A DNA stretch of 64,000 bases from Kingdonia uniflora. Taxonomy: Eukaryota > Streptophyta > Magnoliopsida > Ranunculales > Circaeasteraceae. Shown here in pieces: positions 32,253-43,740 of this stretch. How positions within the stretch are numbered: position 1 is the stretch's first letter; every line of letters begins with the position of its first letter. Below the pieces are notes generated by a model. The model was not told the origin of the DNA, ran no database searches, and saw only the letters and a program-made list of their open reading frames with translations. Where the stretch lies: NCBI GenBank assembly GCA_014058105.1, contig JACGCM010002082.1, positions 372,001-436,000 of the forward strand, given 5' to 3'. Made by a program: the position numbers and the translations under genes.

Positions 32253-33015
32253 CCATTGCCCCAAAATCGATACTAGGTTTTTGGTCCATCTATACACTAT
32301 ATTTATTACTTTGCAGCTCTATACTAATGAAGCATACAAATCAAACATTTTTTGCTCTGTTCTAGCCTTTAGCTCCGGTTGCGAAGGCAACAGGGACGCT
32401 AAGGCGTCTCTCTCCTTAGCAAGCTCAGGTTCTAAATCTTTATTTTGAGGCATATGTCCTTAAGTTCCTACAACAAGGTTTAGAAAAGTAACTTAGCCTA
32501 CAGAATTTTATCCAACAAAAAATATTCAATCAGTTTACAAACATTCCTGAATATTCATAAAATCACAAAGCCATTACACTATTCTACCTTCTCATTTTCC
32601 CCTTCTGGACTCTCGTTGTCATCCCCTTGGTTGTCTCTCACCATCTGAGGAGACATACAATCCCGCCCGTCCACGGTGACAACAGTAACATCTTCAGTCA
32701 CTTCATCTTCCTCCTCCTCCATATAGGTGTCGGCCCTAATGGCATCTACCCCATTTTCAAAATATCCTTTTGACATAAGGTGGCTCCCGAGTCTGTCACG
32801 CTCCGCTACCACCTCCTCCAAATTCATTCTCACTTCCGCATGTAGAATGGTTATCTCTGCCACTTGCGAAGCCTTCAGAGCCTCCATCCGTATTCCTCCT
32901 TGAGCAAATCAGTTTTCAATCGAGCTACGTTCCCTTCGAGCTCGACCTTCTTCCTCTTCAGCTCAGCTCTCTCCCCCTTGACCCCGAGGCATATTCCCTT
33001 TATTAGAAGAGTTGC

Positions 33016-33103
33016 CTACATAAACAAATAAATCGACCTTATTGATTATCTCGAATCATAATACAAAAGTCATCAAAATACATATTTGAACATATGAACC
33101 TAC
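33016..33103 (-). other. Intron 3 of as3 in element C
   Basis: 88 bp, donor ATG|GTAGGT, acceptor TTATGTAG, phase 0, just before ...LLIKGICLG. Counterparts are A 53718-53635 (84 bp, GTAAGT...GCGTAG) and F 45941-45857 (85 bp, GTAAGT...ATGTAG). Confidence 0.72.
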
Positions 33104-33543
33104 CATTTTGCTCATCTCTTCCTCCCCGTGGAGAGCTGCCAACCTGGCTTTTTCCTCCACCTCATTCAAATTGTCCTCCACAACAGGTCGATCTTCTACG
33201 ACCTTCACCCCCGACATGTCAGAAGTCTCAACCCTTCTCTTTTTTGCCTTTTCTATGACCTCACCACTTCCCGTGGTAGTTGAGGTCGAAGGGCACTTCA
33301 GCATTTACTTCTTGGGAAATGTTTGAGCTAATATGCTCAACGTAGTAGACTCAGGTAACCCTGTACAGTCCACTCTAAGGGCCTTGGGAAAGTTTACTCG
33401 CCTTTCCCCATCAGTTCCCTTCTTCTTACTGCCGCCAGCGCTCGTCATTAGCCTCGTTGACTGAGATTTTTAAACTTTTTTGGCTTGACTTTTAACACAC
33501 TTCTTCCTGCTAATAATAAGTTCTTCCACCTAGGATTTGGGAG

Positions 33544-33626
33544 CTGTCATTCATAAAACATTATCATCAGCAGAGCATCATACAATTTCAACTATCAATC
33601 TCATATATTATAAATTGTTATACTTA
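33544..33626 (-). other. Intron 2 of as3 in element C
   Basis: 83 bp, donor AAA|GTAAGT, acceptor GAATGACAG, phase 1 after ...RTVKQ. Its counterparts are A 54298-54220 (donor mutated to ATAAAT), B 13850-13778 (GTAAGT) and F 46620-46535 (GTGTAC). All four interrupt the codon after its first base. Confidence 0.72.
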
Positions 33627-34395
33627 CTTTGTTTTACAGTCCTAAACAGAAGTTCCATAGGCTCTTCATCATCTATCTAAGGGCAATTACCCTTCACCCG
33701 TATCACAATATCATTCCATGATCGACCTGCTGAGTTCAGATCGAAGAAGCAAGGTTGAGTCGAGCTCGCAAAGAAATATGCCCCTCCACTTGCAGAATAG
33801 TTTTTTACCCCAAAAAACAACAAAACATCCTTAGAGGATATCCTTCTCCTTCTCCCATCTCCTTCCCACCGCATATTCAGAGATTCACAAATACTTACCA
33901 CCTCCCACATGTTCTCGTTCATCTAAACAGAACATGTCCCGATAAGGTTCATAATCCCTTTTGCTAGATTGCTAAGAGGAAGACTCAACCCAAACTCCAA
34001 CTGAGACAAGTAACATAAGAAACCCTCTAAAAGTTCGCTTTGAACATTCCCATCGAAATACTCCAAAGAAATCGATTCGTCTATACAACTATCCCTTTTC
34101 TCCTTTGCCAAATCAGCCAATAAATAAAAATATTCATCTCCCATTACTACAGTGCAACCCCTAAATTGCCTACCGATGTGTTATATACAGTTACCCCATC
34201 TACTTCCTACAGATGCCTTGGTTTTACAAAACTCTTTGAATACATCCGAGCGAGGAAGATAGGATATCAATCTTCTAGGGAAATCTAGAAATTGATCAAC
34301 ACCTACTTCTTCCTCACTTTGAGACATTTCAATCTCAGACTCAGCTGAACGACCAGAGGTCGATGCCTCATTTACAAGGGAACTCACCATATCAA

Positions 34396-34605
34396 CTACA
34401 AAAAAGAATTTTTTGTCCTACACAAATACTCCTCACGATCGACCTACACGCAGGTCCAGGTATCTATCATTATCTTTTCCATATATGTCAACCACATACA
34501 AATATCATTTCATAGATTACTATAAATAGTAATTTGTAGCTTTACCTAAAAGCAAAATATGATCTTCAAAAAAACACATACATATACAGCAAGTCCTCTA
34601 CTAAC
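34396..34605 (-). other. Intron 1 of as3 in element C
   Basis: Donor AAG|GTTAGT (first base 34605) and acceptor TTTTTTGTAG (last base 34396). Joining gives ...SDIE|VDMVSSL in one frame, phase 1. The same intron in element A is 55297-55050 (GTTAAT...TTTGTAG), also phase 1. Confidence 0.65.
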
Positions 34606-35138
34606 CTTCTATGTCGGAATGTGAATCCGAGGTAGCGCCAAATCCTTCCCCCACTGTGCTGCTGCATAACCACCTTCGTGACTTAGTCTCAGTAACTTTC
34701 TTACACATTGATTGTTGATCACTTTCGATGAAGTCTCTGCGAGTTTCTCTACTATTTTTGCCTATCTTCTTCCTTCTCTCACTGTTATTCAAGTTTTCAG
34801 AAGTTGAGAAACGTTTGATTGACGAAGATGAAGGAGTATTAATATTTTTTCTCTCTAACTGTTAGCAGATATTGAGCCTCGCACGAGCCGTCCTCGATTT
34901 TAGAACTGAGGCATCCCATCCACTATCCATGTTAGACGACTTGTACCTTTTCGGTAAAAGCGATTTCCCATCATTACCCTCTGCCTTATATTTTAATCTA
35001 TATTTATCTCTCTTTTTCAAATCTCCCTCTGACCTTACCATACTCATGATGACTCACGCTTACACGCAAGCAGGTTTTTACAGCTTTAACACAAGGGACA
35101 AACACAGAAGCTCCCTACTTTTTCTATACTTACCTCTT

Positions 35139-35148
35139 CTACTTATAG
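35139..35148 (-). promoter_or_regulatory. Antisense TATA box of as3, element C
   Basis: On the minus strand CTATAAGTAG lies 92-101 bp upstream of the exon 1 ATG at 35047. Element A has the identical CTATAAGTAG at 55834-55843, 93-102 bp upstream of its ATG. Confidence 0.6.
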
Positions 35149-35359
35149 CAACAATGACGTCCTTTCTGAAGCTCTCATAAATTTTTTTCAAATATTTTCA
35201 AATTTGTTTTTCACAACAGTCACAAACAGTATTAGCAACAATATAGAATCTATTTAACTTTTATTCTCATTCCACTTCTTTGAAATTATTCAAACTCATA
35301 TGATTACATACATACATGCTACATCTATTTACGTTCCTTTCTTTTATTTTTGTTATTCA

Positions 35360-35715
35360 CTTCACATATAATTACACCTAAGGCAACCTTAATGACCACG
35401 GGAACCACATCCGATCAAATATCCTCTAGCAATCCTCACATCTTCCAATTCGATCTCCTCTAAAATAAGCTCTGTCAGATAAACTTTTCGAGCTGCAGAA
35501 TCCGCCACAATTTCTCGAAACATCTCTTCATAAAAATGGCGTTCAGACTCGCATTCCCTCCCAATCCCATCAAATCCTTCAAGTTGCACCTCACTCACTG
35601 GCAGCTCAGCGTCATAATCCAGCAATCCAAAAATTTGTTCCCACACTTCGGCTATTTTTATCGCCAACCGCCCCTCAGGTGCATAACAAATTTACTTAGA
35701 TCGAGTCCACACCAT
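35360..35715 (-). pseudogene. Element C: small antisense ORF as2
   Basis: From the ATG at 35715: MVWTRSK, a stop, then CYAPEGRLAIKIAEVWEQIF, GLLDYDAELPVSE and IELEDVRIARGYLIGCG, ending near 35365. It aligns with the intact 122-codon ORF of element A (56351-55983; GLLDYDVDLLVSE, IKLEDVRIGGGVLIRCG). About 60% of residues match by eye in the aligned parts, which points to protein-level constraint in the ancestor. No known domain is recognised. Confidence 0.6.
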
Positions 35716-35739
35716 TCTTATTTCCTTCCCCCTACTTAG

Positions 35740-35859
35740 AATTTATTCCACCCTTATTCATACATTTTTAGTACCAATCCCCCATAAGTCGTGATATAAT
35801 CTTATTATATCGTAATAGAAACCCTAATATCTTGAGAAGAGTTATTTAAACATATCTCT
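35740..35859. other. Element C: non-coding stretch before element F
   Basis: Collinear with element A at 56395-56510 ('aaccctaatatc'). It ends at the target 'tctct' (35855-35859). Nothing else is seen. Confidence 0.5.
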
Positions 35860-36372
35860 TGTAGAAGCACGCTCCCACTAGTAATAAAGTAGCAGGTCGT
35901 CCAACGATCAAGCTCTTATAACAACTACAACTTCATCTAGTCCGAACAACGAAACGGCAGGTCGATCAACGAGCAAGCTCATCGGTCTTCCAATACTCGG
36001 AGTAGGGAGACTCCAGCGAAGCTACTCTACAAGTATCTCCAAACAATGAGTAGATGCCAGCGACAAGAGAATGGTAACAACGAGCACCCAAGCCCACGAC
36101 CCTGAAGGGATAGCCTAGGAATTTCCTATGGCACGTGAGCAAGGGTACTCCTAGTTCAAATCCTCCCAATAAATAGTGGGGCGAGGATAAACCAAAGAGG
36201 ATCTTCTTCTTCTTCTTCTCCAAGAATTCTACTCTCCTTCAACTTCCTCAGACGTAACTAGAGAGACAGAGAGGAACCCGGAGAGAGTTGAGCGGTGCCC
36301 TCCTCCGGTATAGTATCAAGCCCAATCCACCAAACGATTATTGTTGTCTCCGAGCGGAACTGATAGACCACA
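35860..36372 (+). repeat. Element F 5' LTR
   Basis: 513 bp, TGTAGAAGCAC...GAGACC-like end with CA (ends 'agaccaca'). Pairs with 48389-48898, about 88% by eye. A CTT microsatellite (36210-36222) and an imperfect TATA region ('caataaatag', 36168-36175) are inside. Confidence 0.92.
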
Positions 36373-36390
36373 ATTGGCGTCATTTGTGTT
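36373..36390 (+). other. Element F primer-binding site
   Basis: 'attggcgtcatttgtgtt' directly follows the LTR. It has the TTGGCGxC...TTGTG form often seen in plant gypsy elements. The primer tRNA is not assigned. Confidence 0.6.
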
Positions 36391-36460
36391 CCCCACCGAA
36401 GCATCTTTTGAGCAACGATGGTGGTTTTGACCCGCAATTAATCAGTTCCAAGAACAAGCC

Positions 36461-38288
36461 ATGGCAAAGATGAAAGCGGTGCTGGTACAGCTGCAAGAGA
36501 AGATGCCCATAAAGGACGACCAAATACGCCAGCTCCAACTCACCAGTGATACCCTGTGCGACACCCTCGATGCTAATACTCATCCGCCACAAGGCGGGCC
36601 CACGACCTCCACGTTGGTAAGCAAGTCGACCCAGCACGAACCAGCTCACGGGGATGGTGCAAATCTTAACCCTGCAGTTGGGCCCTCGGCCACGCCAGTT
36701 CACCAGCCTCATACGCCACCTCGGGGACCAGATGTGCCTCCGCAGCCCACGATTCACCATGGCACGGGTCTACCACAACTTTGACTGGCTTACCAGCTCA
36801 GCCGTAATGACCCGCATTCTCCCGGTTGATACGGTCAATAACTCCACGATCCCCAAGTACCAAATCCCGTTATGGATTATGGTACCCGCTATGGCAACGA
36901 TCGTGCAAAACATTCACCATGGCATCTCCCTTACAGTCCTGATGACCCCTCCTACCCCCACGGCCATGGCTGCTACCCCCACTACGACCGGAACCACGCA
37001 TATAATGAAAGGTTTCACGATCGGTATCTTGGTATACCCTTGTCAGTACAGACCTAAGCCCCAAACTCCGAGAGCCACATTGACGAGTCATCAACTAGGG
37101 GCGAAGTCATCCACAGAGGGGTTACGGGAACCCACAACCAGCAACCTTTAACAACAGCATCCGTGGAGGTACTTATATGGACAATGCAAGGCACGAATCC
37201 AACAAAGCGGTTAACTTTGGAGACGCTCTGCCGGATTCACGATACACCTTTTCCCGCGGCTATACAGAGCTACGTACCGAGCCAAAGTTACTCTCGACCA
37301 AAAATTGAGGCCTTCACCGGTTTCTAAGATCCTGGGCAACACCTATCCAAGTTTTAATATAGCATCGACTTACAACATCAAACAAATGAACACATGTGTC
37401 GTTTATTTCCCTAGACCTTCTCTGATGGGGCCTTCGCCTAGTTTTAGAGTCTCGAGCCCAATTCTATATCTACGTTCGAACAACTCTTGGTGGCATTTAT
37501 TGAGAAGCACCTCCACAACCAGTAGTCAAAGAAATAGTTAGCATAGCTATTCTCCCTAAAATAACAGATTGGCAAAACCACCGACTCTTTTCTATCAAGG
37601 TTTAAAAGCGAGCTCACCTTCATTGAACGAGTCGATGCGCCGATAGCATGACTCGCCTTCATGGGCGCCTGTCTCCCCGGTTCTAAACTGCACGAGACCC
37701 TGCATAGAAAATGGCCCAAAACTCTTGAGTACTTATATAAGAAGTCCATAAATATCAGAACGTGGAAGCGGACAACCGTGCCTCTGCCTCACAAACCGCC
37801 GCCCTCCTGAGTGCCACATCTGCACCTACACCGGTAGTACGTACCGAGGCACCTAAACATCATGTGACTGCCAAGAAGATCCCAACGATAGTATGAACAA
37901 GCAACATACAGATCGTGACCCACGAGATAAAATATAAGTACCCAGAGATGGACGATAAAGAGCCACCAGATAGGAACCATATCCTCCCAGCGACCTGACC
38001 AATTTATGGGCAGACCTACTCTTCCCTATCAAGAATGAACCCGAGTACAGAAAACCTTGCAACAATCCCGGCCGACCTGGTTGCCCATACTGCGTCCATC
38101 ACTAGATATATGACCACATAACCGAGGAATGCTATGACCTCTTCAATATGACCAAGACTTGGTTTTGCCTCGGCCGCTATACTCGTTACCTCAAATGACC
38201 GATTCCACCCGCTGACAGAACACCTCGACCTACCCTCGACCAACCCACAACAAACATCCAGGCACCAGGGCATCTAGCAGTATGTGAG
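36461..38288 (+). pseudogene. Element F: gag (degenerate)
   Basis: It starts MAKMKAVLVQLQEKMPIKDD (short coiled coil), then a proline-rich stretch. A capsid-like part is readable from about 37300 (KIEAFTGF, FEQLLVAFIEKHL at about 37480) to TDSFLSRFKSELTFIERVDA (about 37580-37640), LAFMGACLPGSKLHETL, resembling the F-E-x-L-x-x-x-F-x-x-x-F and F-x-x-R-F segments of retrotransposon Gag. More than ten stops or frame changes occur. Confidence 0.6.
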
Positions 38289-38960
38289 ATGATATTGGGA
38301 GACCTTAACAAAGCTTTGTCACGGTATTCTGTCTCCAATTCAATGAGGCAATATTACTGCCTCACCGAGAACCAGCAAACGGCTCACGGTATTGAAGCAG
38401 CCACTCGCTCTTCGCCAAAAGAAGCCATCTACTTCACCGATCACGACCTCGGCACAGTTTCTCATCCTCATGACAACCCCCTCATTATTTGGATCGTAAT
38501 TGTCGGTATTCTCGTTAAGAGAATGTTGGTCGATTTTGGCAGTGGTGCTAACATCCTTTACAATGATGCCCTTCGTAACATGAACATGCAGGATTGCCTA
38601 GAACCCTCCAAAATAGATATTTCTGGTTTTAACGGGTCCACTGAACGCCTCATGGGAGAGCTCGTCACTCAGATACAGGCCAGCCTAGTCATGGTACCTA
38701 CAACATTCATCATCATCAACAATCCCACTGTTTACTACAATGGGATTCTAGGATGAGACTGGATTCACGCCATGAAGGTCGTCCCTTCTTCCTACCACCA
38801 AGTAATACGCTTCCCAATAAAGTTTGGCCCCTTCCAGATACGAGGCTGCCAGGTCGCAGCCCATGTCTGTTACGCCAACTCATTACAAAACTAAATCAAT
38901 CAAGAGGATACCAAGAAAAAAAGTAAGGACGTCAAGCGAAAGGATTAGCAACGAACAGGG
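38289..38960 (+). pseudogene. Element F: aspartic protease
   Basis: A 155-codon open block (38289-38756) has IYFTDHDLGTVSHPHDNPLI (the leader before Tat proteases), then MLVDFGSGANILYNDAL, where DTGS/DNGS should stand: the middle residue is Phe. It continues INNPTVYYNGILG, a stop, and DWIHAMKVVPSSYHQVIRF. The catalytic triplet is altered, so this copy was probably inactive even before the stop. Confidence 0.78.
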
Positions 38961-38969
38961 AACGAGCCC

Positions 38970-40510
38970 ATGGCGGTGGACTCATCCCCCGTTCCTTGCC
39001 ACCTGGATAAGGTAATACTCCCAGACATAGTACATGACCAAAATGATACAATTATAAGAACGTTCAGTAGATCATGGACCCTGCCTCTCGTGGAGCCAGT
39101 CGTTCTGATTGATATCAATGGCCCCACGAGAACAACATATATTGGTTCCTACTTTACTGGTGACGAGCGAGCAAACCTTATCACACTCATCTGGCAGTTT
39201 AAAGATATTTTCGCTTGGTCCTTCGACGAAACGCTAGGCATAGACCCCGTATTGGCCTATCATCATTTACATGTTCATAAGAAGGTCAGCCCCGTCAAGC
39301 AGAAACCATGCCGAACAACACCACGGCTATGTGGGGCTATCAACGATGAGATTCAAAAGTTGCTGCATGCAGGATTTATACGACCCGTTGACTGCCCACG
39401 TTGGGTAGCAAACGTGGTCGCAGTCCCGAAGAAGAATGGGAAGACCCGAGTGTGCAGTAATTTTGCCAACCTCAACCGGCACTGCCCAAAAGATATTTTT
39501 CCCATGCCCCTCATCACCCGACTAGTCGATTCCACGGTCGGCCACGGCCGGTTATCATTCATGGACGGTTACTCGCGATGCAGCCAAATACCATTAGCAG
39601 TAGAAGATCAAGAGTACACGTCTTTTACCATAAAATAAAACCTATACTGCTATACAGTCATGCCATTCAGCCTGAAGAACGCGAGATCCACTTACCAATG
39701 CCTCATCACTACTATGTTTGAAGAACTGTTAGGCAAAATAGTCAAGGTCTATATCGACGACATGCTAGTCAAGAGCAGACTGAGCGAAGGCCATCATACC
39801 GACCTCGAGACGGTCTTCCTAAAGGTACGGTCCTATAAGATGCGTCTTAACCCAGAGAAGTGCAGTTTCAGTGTCTCATCGGGGAAGTTCCTTGGACACC
39901 TCGTCACCCAACACGGCATCGAGGCTGACACTGATCAAATCTATGTTCTCGCTTGTATGCCATCACCACGGACGCTAAAACAAGTGCAAGCCCTCGTCAA
40001 AAAAATTGCAGCTCTTGGACGCTTCATTTATAAATCTTCCTACAAATGCCGTCCGTTGTTTCAGTGCATCCGGGAGAACAAAAAATGCCAATAGAATGAT
40101 GAATGTGAGGCAGCTTTCCAGAACATGTTGTATTTCTTAGCCACTCCACCAGTCCTCAGCACCCCCACGGAACATGAGTTACTGGGTTTGTTCCTCAGAA
40201 ATATAGATGAATCCATCAGCGCAGTTCTCATTCATACGGCAAACTGAGCTGAGAAACCAGTGTACTTCGTCAGTAAAACCCTCCTGGGAGCAGAACTGCG
40301 ATACTCCACTGTGAAGAAACTTGCCCTCACGCTGGTATATGCCTCACAGAAACTCTGACCATACTTCCAAGCCCACAAAAGCAAGGTCATCACCACCCAA
40401 CCACTGAAAGAGATTTTTGCAAAGAAAGATAAAATGCATCGGATTGCCAAATAGGCAATTACTCCAGGAGAGTTTGACATCCGTTACAAGCTGCAAGTCG
40501 CAATTAAAAG
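38970..40510 (+). pseudogene. Element F: reverse transcriptase and RNase H
   Basis: Open block 38970-39638: NGPTRTTYIGSYFTGDERA, WSFDETLGIDP, ANVVAVPKKNGKTRVCSNF, LSFMDGYSRCSQIPL (motif A). After a stop at 39636 a second block (39660-40094): MPFSLKNARSTYQCLITTMF, KVYIDDMLVKSRLSEGH (YIDD intact), MRLNPEKCSFSVSSGKFLGH. RH follows with several stops: SISAVLIHT, KPVYFVSKTLLGAELRYS and PLKEIFAKKDKMHR. Overall length is normal. Confidence 0.85.
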
Positions 40511-40514
40511 TCAG

Positions 40515-41110
40515 GTGGTCGCTGACCTCCCCATCGCTAATGACAACTGGCATAGCGGTAAGGATGGCGACCATAACACCCACATCGATATTGACGAGTC
40601 GGCATATATTAAGGGATCGTGGTTGTATACTGACAGGTTCGTCAATGCTGGCAGCTCCGGTCTTAGAATAGTGTTGGTTACTCCTACCAATGAGAAAATC
40701 GAGAAAGCCATATGGGTCAACTTCCTCCTCATTAATAATGAGGCTGAATACAGGCGAGAACATAGATTTGATGAGTGTCAGCATTGGCTCTGGGAGCGGA
40801 TGAACTTTTCATCTATGTTCTCGATGTGGAGTAGAGACAGCATTGACTCTGGGAGCGGATGAACTTTTCATCTTTATCGACTCGCAGCTAGTTGTTAACT
40901 AGCATAGCGGGACGTTCCAGGCCAACGGCAGAATGGTCGGCTGCATAGAAACCCCCGCAAGGTCGACTTCAAACATATCCACCACGGTGAGAATAGACAC
41001 TCGGACGCCCTTGCGTATCTAGCAGGAATCATCGGAGACAAACTCCACGTAATCAAGATTAAAATTTGTGATAGACCGAGTATCAGCTTAACCCTAATAC
41101 CAGCCATGCA
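40515..41110 (+). pseudogene. Element F: archaeal-type RNase H (aRNH) with a 59-bp duplication
   Basis: It begins GSWLYTDRFVNAGSSGLRIV (first Asp, about 40630), LVTPTNEKIEKAIWVNF and NNEAEYR (Glu). The middle is then disrupted by a direct duplication ('cattg(g/a)ctctgggagcgg' at 40782 and again at 40841) which shifts the frame. The end is readable as HSDALAYLAG-like residues near 40995-41030 in another frame. Confidence 0.72.
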
Positions 41111-41199
41111 GACTAACCTACTCGTATTCCTCGAGTGGTGCCAACCTCTCCTTAACTTCCTTCGGGAACACCACATCCTTCCTGATGACCGATCGGCGG

Positions 41200-42400
41200 C
41201 CGAGAGTATCCGTAACAGAGCCCGCAAATATACAATGATTAATGGCAAACTCTAATGTACAAGCCTCTATGCTCCACACCTTACTTATATCGATGGAGAG
41301 AGATTTGATACCGTCATCGCAGAAATCCACGAAGGTGTCTGCAGCGCCTACGCAGTGGGTCGATCCATGGTTGATCATGCTCGTACCCAAGGATTGTACT
41401 GGCCAACTATGCGACCAGATTTTTAAGCATATGCCCAAAAATGCGATAAATGTCAATTCCATGGGCCTTAATTCACGCACCTGCTATCGACCTCAGCACA
41501 GTCTCCAGCCCCTGGTCGTTTGCAAAATGGGGACTTGATATCGTCGGGGCCTTCCCAATGGCGAGTGGGAGATACCAATGGCTACCGGTCGCGATGGACT
41601 ATTTTACCAAATAGGTCAAGGCGATATCCCTCGCTTGTATTAGGGAGGAAGAGGTCATCACGTTCCTATGAAAACACATCATCACACGGTTCGGCGTCCC
41701 TACAGTACTGATGACCGACAATGGAACACAATTCGTGGGAAGCAAAGTCATAGATTTCGTACGACCTTATAACATGAAAATATTCCCTTCGAGCCCCAGA
41801 TACCCCTAAGGAAATGAGCAGGCCGAGGCCACTAATAAAATAATAATCGATGGCATCAGTAAATGACTAGACGCGGCCAAAGGTCGTTGGGTGGACGAGC
41901 TACCCCACGCTCTGTGGTCTTACCAAACGACCCCAATAAGTAGTACGAGCTTCACACCATTTATGTTTACTTATGGCTCCAAAACAGTACTACCTACTGA
42001 GGTCATCGCCAATACTATGAGATCCTTGATTGTTGGAAGTGCAATCAATGACTAACTACTTGCTAAGAACCTCGACTTTATTGATGAAACTAAAGAGGAA
42101 GCGTCATCCCGAATACTCCGGCATCAAGAGACAATGAAAACAAGCTATCATAAGTGGGTAATCTCTCGACAGTTCCGCGAAGGCGACTACGTCATGAAAA
42201 TAGTCTTCCCTACAACTTATAATCATAACAAGGGTAAACAATAACCTAACTGGGAAGGCCCTTACCTCGTATCCCGCATCGTCGACGGTAACGCATACTA
42301 CCCACTTAATTGTGATGAAGAGGAACTCAAATCCCCATGGAACGTCATGAACCTCCGCAAGTGGGTTCAATATGAATACCTCACATGTATATGATCACTC
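41200..42400 (+). pseudogene. Element F: integrase
   Basis: IAEIHEGVCSAYAVGRSMVD and CDKCQFHGP (zinc region, 41310-41470), WGLDIVGAFPMASG (first Asp, about 41530), VAMDYFTK, MTDNGTQFVGSKV (second Asp, about 41715), then, after a stop, GNEQAEATNKIIIDGIS (Glu, about 41820). The C-terminal module NWEGPYLVSRIVDGNAYY (about 42250-42300) and PWNVMNLRKW show the GPY/F form. DDE residues are kept, but at least six stops interrupt. Confidence 0.82.
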
Positions 42401-42467
42401 ATGCTCAATATATTTTCAATTTCATCCCCCTAATTCCCAACGTCCTCAAAGAGATGGAAAGTCATTT

Positions 42468-43740
42468 TTTGATATAAAAACAAAATCACGTAACTGGGGG
42501 CATCCTTATAGTAGGCCGTCCTCACAAAGTATGAAAGCTAAAGCGTCCTTGAAGTAGGCCACCCTCGCAAAATATGAAAGTCACTTTTTGATGTAAAAAT
42601 GAAATCACGTAACTGAGGGCGTCCTTAAAGTAGGCCGCCCTCGCAAAGTACGAAGGGCAGGGCATCCTTGAAGTAGACCGCCCTCGCAAAATATAAAAGT
42701 CGTTTTTTGACGTAAAAATGAAATCACGTAATTGGGGGGTCCTTGAAGTAGGCAGTCCTCGCAAAGTACAAAAGCCGAGGCGTCCTTGAAGTAGGTCGCC
42801 CTCGCAAAATATGAAAGTCATTTTATAACGTAAAAACGAAATCACGTAATTGGGGGCGTCCTTGAAGTAGGCCGCCCTCGCAAAATACGAAAGTCGTTAT
42901 TTGACATAAAAATGAAATCACGTAACTGGAGGCGTCCGTGAAGTAGGTCGTCCTCACAAAGTACGAAAGCCGAGGCGTCCTTGATGTAGGTCGCTCTCGC
43001 AAAATGCGAAAGTCGTTTTTTGACGTAAAACTGAAATCACGTAACTGGGGGCGTCCTTGAAGTAGGTCGTCCTCGCAAAGTATGAAAGCTGAGGCGTCCT
43101 TGATGTAGGCCGCCCCCGAAAGATGTGAAAGTCATTTTTTAACGTAAAAACAAAATTACATAGCTGTGGGCGTCCTTGAAGTAGGCTGCCCTCACAAAAT
43201 ATGAAAGTCATTTTTTGACGTAAAAATGAAATCACGTAACTGGGGGGATCCTTCAAGTAGGTTGTCCTCGCAAAGTACGAAAGCCGAGGCATCCTTGAAG
43301 TAGGCCGCCCTCGCAAAATACAAAATTCGTTTTTTGATGTAAAAATGAAATCACGTAGCTGGGGGCATCCTTGAAGTAGGCCGTCCTCGCAAAGTACGAA
43401 AGTTGAGGCGTCCTTGAAGTAGGCCGCCCTTGAAAAATATGAAAGTCATTTTTGACGTAAAGAAGAAATCACATAACTGGGGGCGTCCTTGAAGTAGGTT
43501 GTCCACGCAAAGTACAAAAGCCGAGGCATCCTTAAAGTAGGCCGCCCTCGCAAAATTTGAAAGTCATTTTTTGACGTAAAATTGAAATCACAAAACTGGG
43601 GGCATCCTTGAAGTAGGCCACCCTCGTAAAATACAAAAATCGTTTTTTGACGTAAAAAAAAAATCACGTAACTGGAAGGTCCTTGAAGTGGGTCATCCTT
43701 GCGACATACGAAAGTCGTTTTTTGACGTAAAATGCGATAG
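42468..43740. repeat. 118-bp / 76-bp tandem array, ~12 units, in the 3'UTR of element F
   Basis: The marker 'aatcacgtaactg' and its variants recur at about 42485, 42603, 42722, 42840, 42916, 43034, 43153, 43229, 43348, 43467, 43586 and 43661. Spacings are 118-119 bp or 75-76 bp. The short units lack an internal 43-bp segment ('gtcctcgcaaagtacgaaag' and neighbours). Units include 'ccttgaagtaggccgccctc'. Three minus-strand ORFs here are only the repeat translated. Confidence 0.92.

Larger units (their letters stand above)
32319..35047 (-). pseudogene. Element C: antisense five-exon gene as3
   Basis: Minus strand. Exon 1 35047-34606 (MSMVRSEGDLKKRDK... basic), intron 34605-34396; exon 2 34395-33627, intron 33626-33544 (GTAAGT...ACAG); exon 3 33543-33104, intron 33103-33016 (GTAGGT...TAG); exon 4 33015-32588, intron 32587-32468; exon 5 32467-32319 ending ...LYASLV-stop. 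About 740 codons when joined. Exon 2 has LEYFDGNVQSELLEGFLCYL, MNENMWEVVSICESLN and CFFDLNSAGRSWND; exons 3-4 end in coiled coil (GICLGVKGERAELKRKKVEL). Phases are 1, 1, 0 and 0. Element A matches exon by exon. Layout resembles plant 'putative gypsy type transposon' proteins. A few stops and one frameshift (about 32890) make this copy inactive; the exon 4 stop/donor choice is uncertain. Confidence 0.72.

Noticed and set aside
35821..35835. Telomere-like repeat ('accctaata', also near 56460)
   Set aside because: Only one CCCTAA-like word at each place; it is shared because A and C are homologous.
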